Shown here: one piece after another, positions 44,582 to 52,241 of the stretch
How the letters are laid out: each line of letters starts with the position of its first letter
How positions within the stretch are numbered: the first letter of the stretch is position 1
The notes under the pieces: model-generated
Seen by the model: the letters and a program-made list of their open reading frames with translations, nothing else
What the model was told of the DNA's origin: nothing
Databases searched by the model: none
From: Chloroflexota bacterium
GTDB lineage: Bacteria > Chloroflexota > Anaerolineae > UBA4142
Direction: 5' to 3'
NCBI GenBank assembly: GCA_016208315.1
Contig: JACQYF010000005.1
Location: 1 to 64,000 of the forward strand
Length of the DNA: 64,000 bases
Program-made: the position numbers and the translations under genes

Positions 44582-45052
44582 TCACTTGATATCCGAGATT
44601 TTCAGATAGCGCACGCCGTCGGGTGTTTTGACCGTGGCCTCTTCGCCGGCGCGTTTGCCGAGCAGCGCGCGCCCCACGGGCGATTCGTTGGAAATGCGGC
44701 CGCGCGCCGGATCGGCTTCGGCGGAGCCGACGATTTGATAGACCTCGTCCTCGCGCGAGCCGCGTTCGACCACGGTCACGTACGAGCCGATACCGACCGT
44801 ATCGGCGGCGCGCGTGGCGCCGATCAGCACGGCGTTTTTCAGCATTTGCTCGATCGTCATGATGCGGCCTTCGACAAAGGCCTGTTCGTTCTTGGCCTCG
44901 TCATAAGCCGAGTTCTCCATGATGTCGCCTTCCTCTTTGGCAGAGTGTATGCGCTCTGCGACTTGGGCGCGGCGTACCGTGCGGAGATTCTCCAGTTCGG
45001 CTTCGAGCTTGGCGCGACCTTCGGGTGTCAAGAAAATGGGTTTTTCAGCCAT
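44582..45052 (-). CDS. greA: Transcription elongation factor GreA
   Basis: MAEKPIFLTPEGRAKLEAELENLRTVRRAQVAERIHSAKEEGDIMENSAYDEAKNEQAFVEGRI...SPVGRALLGKRAGEEATVKTPDG. Confidence 0.95.
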   Translation of the reverse strand: MAEKPIFLTPEGRAKLEAELENLRTVRRAQVAERIHSAKEEGDIMENSAYDEAKNEQAFVEGRIMTIEQMLKNAVLIGATRAADTVGIGSYVTVVERGSREDEVYQIVGSAEADPARGRISNESPVGRALLGKRAGEEATVKTPDGVRYLKISDIK

Positions 45053-45227
45053 CGAGCCAGTTTCCCCTCTTAATAAAAAATCAGTCGGACGCCGCCCAGC
45101 CGTCTCGCGGGGGCATCCAACTGCCGTCATTATACCTCAATTCACAAATTCGCGCAACCGCGCGCCCCGCCGATGCGGTACTCTCGTCTCTCTTGTGCTC
45201 GGCGCCTGGAGCGCCTATACTCCAATT

Positions 45228-46226
45228 GTGAAAAGTAATCCCCGCGCCCTACTCGTCGGCGCGACATTTGTTGCCGTCGTGTCCCTTACTTTCCTCGCGT
45301 TACCTACGTCCGCCGCGGTAGCCGGTTGCCCGCTGTTCCCGGCGAACAACGTGTGGAACACACGCGTGGATACGCTGCCGGTGGACTCGCGCTCGGCGAC
45401 CTACGTCAACTTTATCGGCGCAAGCCGAGGTCTGCATCCCGACTTTGGTTCTCAACTCTGGGATGGCGGGCCGATTGGCATTCCCTATGCCACCGTCGCC
45501 GGCACACAACCGCGTGTCCCGGTCACCTTCTATTATCCTGACGAAAGCGACCCCGGCCCCTACCCGATTCCGTCCAATCCTCCCATCGAATATGGCAGCG
45601 ATCATCATCTGCTCATCGTGGACCGCGATGCCTGCCAATTGTTTGAACTATACGATGTTTCGAACAGCGGCGGGAATTGGTCTGCGGGTTCGGGCGCGAT
45701 ATTCGATTTGAACTCGAACGCGCTGCGTCCCGCGGGCTGGACCTCGGCGGATGCCGCGGGTTTGCCGATGCTCCCTGGCTTGGCGCGCTACGACGAGGTT
45801 GCGTCCGGCGTCATCACGCACGCGCTGCGGTTCACGGTGCGCGCCACCAACGGGCAATACATCTGGCCGGCGCGGCATCGCACGTCGTCGCCGTTCAATT
45901 CAAACGCGCCGCCGATGGGGCAACGGTTCCGTCTTAAGGCGTCTTACATCATCCCGCCCACTTTCTCGGCCCAAACGCGGGTGCTCCTCACGGCGCTCAA
46001 GACCTATGGGATGTTTGTCTCCGACAATGGCAGCGATTGGTACTTCAGCGGCGCGCCGGATCCGGGGTGGGATGACGACGCGCTGGTGAACGAGCTGCGC
46101 CTGGTGACCGGCTCGAATTTTGAAGCCGTGGACGAGTCCCGTCTCATGCGCGATGCAAATTCGGGCCAGGCGCAGTGGGACAGCGCGGGCATTCCGCGCT
46201 TGTGGCTGCCGTTCGTCATGCGATAG
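45228..46226 (+). CDS. Secreted protein of unknown function
   Basis: GTG start; signal peptide VGATFVAVVSLTFLALPTSAAVAG; NVWNTRVDTLPVDSRSATYVNFIG...LHPDFGS...IPYATV; ends PRLWLPFVMR. Confidence 0.7.
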   Translation: MKSNPRALLVGATFVAVVSLTFLALPTSAAVAGCPLFPANNVWNTRVDTLPVDSRSATYVNFIGASRGLHPDFGSQLWDGGPIGIPYATVAGTQPRVPVTFYYPDESDPGPYPIPSNPPIEYGSDHHLLIVDRDACQLFELYDVSNSGGNWSAGSGAIFDLNSNALRPAGWTSADAAGLPMLPGLARYDEVASGVITHALRFTVRATNGQYIWPARHRTSSPFNSNAPPMGQRFRLKASYIIPPTFSAQTRVLLTALKTYGMFVSDNGSDWYFSGAPDPGWDDDALVNELRLVTGSNFEAVDESRLMRDANSGQAQWDSAGIPRLWLPFVMR

Positions 46227-46228
46227 AG

Positions 46229-46265
46229 AGAGACCTCACAGGTCTTGGAGACCTGTGAGGTCTCT
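46229..46265. terminator. Palindrome between convergent genes (17-3-17), possible bidirectional terminator
   Basis: agagacctcacaggtct-tgg-agacctgtgaggtctct. Confidence 0.6.
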
Positions 46266-47007
46266 ACTCGCGCGCATCGCGATAGCCCCAGCGGCCCACG
46301 TCCATCACGTACTGCGTCGTAGAGAGCAGCGTGCCGCGGCAGACGCGCTCGGTCGGCGGGAGGGCCGCCAGTTCTTGCTGCAGACGCTCATTGAAATCCT
46401 GCATGACCGCGTTCGGAATGCGCGCGCGTTCCGAGGGATAGATATATCCGAAAACAATCAGATGGTGGTAGAGCACGCGCCAATCGGGCCCAAAGCGCCG
46501 GACCAATCGCGGCCAATCGAGCAGCTCGGCGCGGGCGCGCAAGACGTGCGCGATATCCGCGCCATCGTACCGGTCGCGCGTCATCACGAACGCTTTCTGC
46601 CAAATCATCTCTTCGGCGGGGATAAGCTTGAGCGGCGCGCCGAGCAGCTCGCCGTCCACCGCGTGCTCGAACCACTCATCGTCCACCGGGGCGAGGCCGT
46701 TGCCCGCATTGAAAATGACATCTACAAAGGCATCGCCGAAGTAGGCCTTGCCGAGCCAGACCGCGTCGGTCAAGTCGGTCCGGTAGCCGGCTCGCGCAAG
46801 GGCCTCAAGGATCGCGCCGACCTCGCGCGGTCGCACAAAGATGTCGAAATCCTTGGTGTCGCGCGTGATGCCCGTGTAGCAGCCCAGCGCGTACGCGCCG
46901 CCAACCAGAAAGGGCAATTGCGAATGGGCCAGCGCCGTCACGACATGCCGGTAAAAATCGCGGGTCTGCGGAGCCAGGTCGTTCTCGTTCGATGCGCAGG
47001 GTTCCAT
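46264..47007 (-). CDS. Nucleotidyltransferase-fold protein
   Basis: PFLVGGAYALGCYTGITRDTKDFDIFVRPREVGAILEALARAGYRTDL. Confidence 0.7.
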   Translation of the reverse strand: MEPCASNENDLAPQTRDFYRHVVTALAHSQLPFLVGGAYALGCYTGITRDTKDFDIFVRPREVGAILEALARAGYRTDLTDAVWLGKAYFGDAFVDVIFNAGNGLAPVDDEWFEHAVDGELLGAPLKLIPAEEMIWQKAFVMTRDRYDGADIAHVLRARAELLDWPRLVRRFGPDWRVLYHHLIVFGYIYPSERARIPNAVMQDFNERLQQELAALPPTERVCRGTLLSTTQYVMDVGRWGYRDARE

Positions 47008-47017
47008 CTTTTCCCGC

Positions 47018-47800
47018 CTAATGAATCGTCGGCGATGGGACGGCCAGCATCTCGGCCGCTTTTTCCTCGACCGGGATTTGCAGCAAGCGAAACGGGGCAC
47101 GCTCGGGGTAGGCCTTGCGCAGAACTTGCATCGAGACGTTGTAGACGGGAACCCCCTTGAGCGTGTGCCCTTCGGGACTGCCGCCGTGCGCGTGACCGTG
47201 AAATACCGCGGCCACGTCAAAGCGGTTGACCGGCTCTTCGAGCCGGCTAGAGCCCAAGAAGGGAAAAATCTCCGGCGGTTCGCCTTCCACCGTCTTTCGA
47301 ACCGGCGCATAGTGCAGCAGCACGATGCGCGTCATATCCTCCAGGCGCGCCAGCGCCGACTCGAGCCGCAGCGCTTCGTTGACCGTCTCTTGGACAAAGT
47401 GCTTGATGGCGCTTTCGCCAAAGGCCTGCACGGCCACCTTGCCAAAGCCCCCGGCAAAACCCTTGATTCCCGCAAAGCCGACGCCATGCACCACGCACGT
47501 GTCGCCGTCGAGCAGCGAAACGCCCGCATCGCAGAGAATCTCTTTGACCTGGTCCGGCTGGCCCGATTCATAGTCGTGATTCCCTAGCACGCCGATCACC
47601 GGAATCTTGACCGTCGTCGTCAGTTCGCGCGCGAGGACGTGCGCCTCTTCCGGCAACCCGATATCGGTCAGGTCGCCGCCCAGCAGAAGAATATCCGCTC
47701 TGTCGTTGATCTGGGCAAACAAGCCGTGCAAAATGCTCTGGGTGCTCTTGTTGCAATGAATATCGGCCACCGCGGCAATCCGCAAATTTCCATTGGTCAT
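47018..47800 (-). CDS. Metallophosphoesterase
   Basis: AAVADIHCNK...LLLGGDLTDIG...VIGVLGNHDYESGQ...FHGHAHGGSPEG. Confidence 0.85.
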   Translation of the reverse strand: MTNGNLRIAAVADIHCNKSTQSILHGLFAQINDRADILLLGGDLTDIGLPEEAHVLARELTTTVKIPVIGVLGNHDYESGQPDQVKEILCDAGVSLLDGDTCVVHGVGFAGIKGFAGGFGKVAVQAFGESAIKHFVQETVNEALRLESALARLEDMTRIVLLHYAPVRKTVEGEPPEIFPFLGSSRLEEPVNRFDVAAVFHGHAHGGSPEGHTLKGVPVYNVSMQVLRKAYPERAPFRLLQIPVEEKAAEMLAVPSPTIH

Positions 47801-47855
47801 CGCCATCCGTTCAGCCCTCCTCTTCTACTCTTTCAAACGATGAAACCGGGATAAA

Positions 47856-47985
47856 TGAAACAAGACCCGAAGGGCGGTGTAGGGGCGGGGTCACCCCGCC
47901 CTGGACTGGGCGGGGCGACCCCGCCCCTACATCTTCGGGCCTTGTTGTATTGTTTCATGAGGGCGGGGTCACCCCGCCCTTACTA
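47856..47985. repeat. Compound nested palindrome of the GGGGCGGGGTCACCCCGCCC family
   Basis: atgaaacaagacccgaag...gtaggggcggggtcaccccgccctggactgggcggggcgaccccgcccctac...cttcgggccttgttgtattgtttcat, then gggcggggtcaccccgccc. Confidence 0.8.
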
Positions 47986-49062
47986 CGGCAGCCGGTTAAA
48001 CCAAAGGAGCGAAAGCGCGCCGCCAATGATCGAGAACAGCGCCGCGATGCCGGTCAACAGCGCGGTCACCTCGGTTCGTTCCGTGCGGAGGACCAGCTTG
48101 GTTCCCAGGTTCGCGTAGATGTTTTCGAGTTCTTTTTCGTTCGTCGCATTATAATACGCGCCGTTGGCCGTCTCGGCCACTTGCTTGAGCAAATCCTCGT
48201 CCAGGCGCGTGCGAATGGACCGTCCTTGGATTTGGAGCACGGACCCTTCGGAGCTGCCAATCCCGACGGTATAGACTCGCACGCCGCGGTCGGCCAACTG
48301 CTGCGCGATCTCCCCCGGTTCGGGCCCCTGGTTATTTTCGCCATCGGTCAGCAGGATGACGACGGCCGGCACGAACACGCCTTTGGGCAAGGGCGTCGGA
48401 CTCGGCTCGGGTGTCGGCGCCGAACTGGGATTCGCGCCGAATTGTCCGCCTGGGCCAAGCTGCCCGCCTGGGCCAAATTGTCCGCTCGGACCGCGCAAAG
48501 CGGCCGCGGGATCGTCGTTATCAGGCACGTCGAAGATCGCGCTCAGCGAGGCCTGCAAGCCGCGGCCGATGGCCGTGCCGCGCTGTGGATAGAGCCGGTT
48601 GACCGCGGCGATAACCGAGTCCTGGTCCGTAGTCGGCGATTGCACGACGAACGCGTTATCGCTGAACGAAACGACGCCGATGCGCACGCTCTGCGGCTGC
48701 CGCTCGACAAAAATGCGCGCCGCGGCCTTGGCCGCCTCCATCCGGTTGGGCTGGACGTCGTTGGCCTGCATACTGCCCGAAGTATCCATCGCGAGCAGGA
48801 TGACCCCTTCCTCAGACGGAACTCGGATGACCGCAATGGGGCGCGTGAGCGCGAGCATCATCGCGGTCAAGCCGAAGAGGAAAAGCAGCGGCGGGATATG
48901 CCGGCGAAAACCCGGGCCTTTGCCGAGGGCTTCTTTCACAAGCGATAAACTAGCATATCGAACGGCGTAGCGCTGTCGCCGGCGCTGCGCCCAAATGTAG
49001 GCGAGAATGAGCACGGGTACCAGCAGCAGCACCCAGAGCATAAAGGGCCATTGAAAATCCAT
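47983..49062 (-). CDS. VWA-domain (BatA-like) membrane protein
   Basis: VILLAMDTSGSMQANDVQPNRMEAAKAAARIFV (MIDAS), N- and C-terminal TM. Confidence 0.85.
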   Translation of the reverse strand: MDFQWPFMLWVLLLVPVLILAYIWAQRRRQRYAVRYASLSLVKEALGKGPGFRRHIPPLLFLFGLTAMMLALTRPIAVIRVPSEEGVILLAMDTSGSMQANDVQPNRMEAAKAAARIFVERQPQSVRIGVVSFSDNAFVVQSPTTDQDSVIAAVNRLYPQRGTAIGRGLQASLSAIFDVPDNDDPAAALRGPSGQFGPGGQLGPGGQFGANPSSAPTPEPSPTPLPKGVFVPAVVILLTDGENNQGPEPGEIAQQLADRGVRVYTVGIGSSEGSVLQIQGRSIRTRLDEDLLKQVAETANGAYYNATNEKELENIYANLGTKLVLRTERTEVTALLTGIAALFSIIGGALSLLWFNRLP

Positions 49063-49071
49063 AGTATCCCT

Positions 49072-49965
49072 CTAGTTGCGTTTTCTCCGTTGTTTGCGCA
49101 TCATGGCAAAGCGGATAATCGAACGGAGCAGTTCATCCTCCGTCGAAAGCGGCAGGATGTCCACCTGGCCGCGGCGAAAGGCGGCGTTCAACTCGGCATC
49201 GCGCCGCTGCGCCGCGGCGTGAAAGCGCTCGCGGAATTTGCTATCGTGGGTATCCAGGTAAAGTTGTTCGCCGGTCTCCGCGTCTTCTATCACGATCATC
49301 CCGATGTCCGGCAGGTCCGTTTCGCGCGGATCGGTCAGGCGCACGCCGAGCACTTCGTGACGCTGATTTAGCAGCGAGAGCGGACGTTCCCAGCCCGGCG
49401 TGCTGAAAAAGTCCGAGACGATAAAGATCAGCGAGCGCCGGTGGATCGTCCGATAGGCCGTTTCGAGCAGCGTGGACAGATTGGTCGTCGGCGAGCGCGG
49501 CAGTTTGGGCTGTTTGAGCAGATCGTTGACCAGACGCAGCACTTGGAGGCGGCCGCCGCGCGCGGGAATCACGCGTTCCACTTTGCTCCCGTACAAGATC
49601 GCGCCGACGCGGTTGCCGTGGCGGGTGAGGAGCCGCGCCATCACGGTGACGAAATCAATCAGCAGGTTGCGTTTCAAAGTATGGACGGTGCCGAAATCCA
49701 CCGACGGGCTGAGGTCGAGCAGGAACCACGCGGTGATTTCGCGGTCCTCGTGGTATTGGCGGACGTAGGGCGCGTCCATGCGCGCGGTGACATTCCAGTC
49801 AATATAACGAATGTCATCCTCGAATTGGTATTCGCGCAGGTCGGCCAGGTCCACGCCCGCGCCGTAGAACAGCGTGCGGTAATCGCCTTGAAGGATGCCA
49901 TCCAAACGGCGGATGACTTTCCAATCAAGCCGCTGGAGGATGCGCTCAGGCGTTGACAGTGACAT
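49072..49965 (-). CDS. DUF58 domain protein
   Basis: GVDLADLREYQFEDDIRYIDWNVTARMDAPYVRQYHEDREITAWFLLDLSPSVDFG. Confidence 0.9.
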   Translation of the reverse strand: MSLSTPERILQRLDWKVIRRLDGILQGDYRTLFYGAGVDLADLREYQFEDDIRYIDWNVTARMDAPYVRQYHEDREITAWFLLDLSPSVDFGTVHTLKRNLLIDFVTVMARLLTRHGNRVGAILYGSKVERVIPARGGRLQVLRLVNDLLKQPKLPRSPTTNLSTLLETAYRTIHRRSLIFIVSDFFSTPGWERPLSLLNQRHEVLGVRLTDPRETDLPDIGMIVIEDAETGEQLYLDTHDSKFRERFHAAAQRRDAELNAAFRRGQVDILPLSTEDELLRSIIRFAMMRKQRRKRN

Positions 49966-50959
49966 GTTCTTGCATCGGCTGCACCGGGGCTGGGACCTTT
50001 TCCAAGACTCGCTGCAGAATCAAATCGCTCGAGACGCCGTCGGACATCGCTTCGAACGAGAGGACAAGCCGATGCCGCAGCACGTCGAGGACCATATCGG
50101 TAACGTCTTGCGCCAACAAATAATCGCGGCCGCGAATGTACGCGAGGGCGCGCCCGGTCAGGATGAGGTTGATCGAAGCGCGCGGGCTGGCGCCGTAGGT
50201 GATATACGGCGCGGCCTCTTCGATGCCGGCTTTCTTCGGCTCGCGTGTCGCGGTGACGATGCGAATGGCGTACTCGATGAGCGCAGGATCCACGTACACC
50301 TGCGCGGCTTGTTGCTGCAGGTCGAGCAGTTGCTGCGTCGTCAACACCTTTTGCACCGCCAGCAGCATGCCGGTCATCCGCTCGACGATCACGTATTCTT
50401 CGCGATCGCTGGGATAGTCCACGAGGACTTTCATCATAAAGCGGTCCACCTGGGCTTCAGGGAGCGGATACGTGCCATCCGTCTCGATGGGATTCTGGGT
50501 CGCCATGACGAGGAATGGCTCGGGCACCTTGTGCGTTTCGCGGCCGATGGTCACCTGGCGCTCTTGCATGACTTCGAGGAGCGCGCTCTGCACCTTGGCA
50601 GGCGCGCGGTTGATTTCGTCCGCGAGCAGCAGATTCGTAAAGACGGGGCCGAGCGAGGTGTTGAACTCGCCCATCTTTTGGTTATAGATGCGCGTGCCGA
50701 CCAGGTCGGCGGGCACCAGGTCGGGAGTGAATTGGATGCGCTTGAACTCGCCGCCAATCGCCTCCGCGAGCGTTTTGATCGCCATGGTTTTCGCCAGGCC
50801 CGGTACGCCTTCTACGAGCAGGTGGCCGCGGGCCAAGAGCGCGACGAGCAGTCGTTCCAAAAGGTGGTCTTGCCCGACGATTACTTTTTTGACCTCGTAA
50901 AGAACGTGTTCCATCAGAGGGGCATCGGGCGCGGGTGCTACGGTATAGTCTGGCATCAT
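49946..50959 (-). CDS. MoxR-family AAA+ ATPase
   Basis: GHLLVEGVPGLAKTMAIKTLA, RIQFTPDLVPADLVGT, ADEINRAPAKVQSALLEVMQE, ATQNPIETDGTYPLPEAQVDRF. Confidence 0.95.
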   Translation of the reverse strand: MMPDYTVAPAPDAPLMEHVLYEVKKVIVGQDHLLERLLVALLARGHLLVEGVPGLAKTMAIKTLAEAIGGEFKRIQFTPDLVPADLVGTRIYNQKMGEFNTSLGPVFTNLLLADEINRAPAKVQSALLEVMQERQVTIGRETHKVPEPFLVMATQNPIETDGTYPLPEAQVDRFMMKVLVDYPSDREEYVIVERMTGMLLAVQKVLTTQQLLDLQQQAAQVYVDPALIEYAIRIVTATREPKKAGIEEAAPYITYGASPRASINLILTGRALAYIRGRDYLLAQDVTDMVLDVLRHRLVLSFEAMSDGVSSDLILQRVLEKVPAPVQPMQEHVTVNA

Positions 50960-50969
50960 GCATTCTCCA

Positions 50970-51060
50970 TTTTTGGATTTTAGATTTCAGATTTCAGAAT
51001 TCAGATTGAAATCCCTACGGGACGCATCGCAATCCTAAATCTGAAATCTGAAATTTGAAA
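50970..51060. repeat. Phrase repeat TTTCAGA ... core CCCTACGGGACGC ... AAATCTG arms
   Basis: tttagatttcagatttcagaattcagattgaaatccctacgggacgcatcgcaatcctaaatctgaaatctgaaatttgaaa. Confidence 0.85.
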
Positions 51061-52131
51061 TTAATACGGGGGTGTGCCGGCCGCGGCGGCGGCGACGTCA
51101 ATCGGCACGGCGAAACCGATGCCGATAAAAACGTCCTGGCCGGTGGGATTCACCAGCCCGGTCACGATGCCCATCACCTCGCCATAGCGATTGAGGAGGG
51201 GCCCGCCGGAATTGCCGGGATTCACCGCGGCGTCAAATTGGATCAAACCGCTGATCTGCTGGCCGCCTTTGGGCGGGATGAAGGTGCGGCCCAGGCCGGA
51301 GATCGTTCCCGCGCTGACCGAATTGGTCAAGCCAAAAGGATTGCCGACCACAATGGCATCGTCACCCGGCTGCAAAAAGCGCGGATTGCCCAGGGTCGCG
51401 GGTAGGAGCAGAGCCGGCGGCTGGAACGTGCGCACCACCGCGATATCTTTCTCTGGCTGCGACGCGGCTAGAATCCCCGTGGATTCCGTGCCCTCGTAAA
51501 AGATGACTTTGATTTCCAAGGCGGATTTGACCACGTGCAGACTCGTCAAGATCGTGCCCCGCGTGTCAAGCACGATGCCGGTTCCGTGTCCGCTTTCCAT
51601 CTCGCCTTTAGTGCCCAGTTGGCGAATGTTGATACGGACCAGGGAAGGCGCGATCTGCTGATAGGCGATGGACGCCCACGCGGGCTGCGGGGTCGCGGAA
51701 GCCATCGCGTTCGCGACCAGACTCTGAACATCGCCCTTGCTGAGGGGTCGGATGGCTGGGTTGAGCGCGCTAAAAACAAACAAGGCGATCACCGCGATCG
51801 CGACGCCCGTTCCCACGAGCGAAAGATTGCGTAGGGGAGCACGGAGACGTTGAGCGCGTTGTCGCCATCGTTGCGCGCGCGTGAGCGGCTTGACCTGCGG
51901 TTGAGGAGGCGGCTCGGGCTGCGGTTTGAGCGGCTTGAACGCGGGCTTGGGTTTCGGCGGCGGGTTGCGTCGAAACAAAGATTTCCCGCGCGGCTCGGGT
52001 TCCGGATCGGGGGACGGAGGCGGCTTGAGCGGCTTGACGGCCGGTCCGGTTGGAGTTTGATTTCTCTGGAGGATTCGCCCTATCACGGATCGAGAGCGTT
52101 TCCCGTCATCAGACTTGGCCATATGTTTCAT
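51061..52131 (-). CDS. Trypsin-like serine protease (HtrA/DegP family), membrane anchored
   Basis: GHGTGIVLDTRGTILTSLHVV (His), DIAVVRTF (Asp), QFDAAVNPGNSGGPLLNRYGEVMGIVTG (Ser). Confidence 0.9.
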   Translation of the reverse strand: MKHMAKSDDGKRSRSVIGRILQRNQTPTGPAVKPLKPPPSPDPEPEPRGKSLFRRNPPPKPKPAFKPLKPQPEPPPQPQVKPLTRAQRWRQRAQRLRAPLRNLSLVGTGVAIAVIALFVFSALNPAIRPLSKGDVQSLVANAMASATPQPAWASIAYQQIAPSLVRINIRQLGTKGEMESGHGTGIVLDTRGTILTSLHVVKSALEIKVIFYEGTESTGILAASQPEKDIAVVRTFQPPALLLPATLGNPRFLQPGDDAIVVGNPFGLTNSVSAGTISGLGRTFIPPKGGQQISGLIQFDAAVNPGNSGGPLLNRYGEVMGIVTGLVNPTGQDVFIGIGFAVPIDVAAAAAGTPPY

Positions 52132-52241
52132 ACCTGTTATTACGTTGTCGAACGGCTTTCAGATTTCGATGGGCGCGAGTTTACCACAGATTGCCGTTGT
52201 TGAATAGGGGGGGCACGCGTAGGTCAAATTGCCAATTTGAC

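Noticed and set aside
43214-45073. 619-aa plus-strand ORF antisense to lysS and greA
   Set aside because: Covers two conserved housekeeping genes on the opposite strand; composition typical of GC-rich antisense frames.
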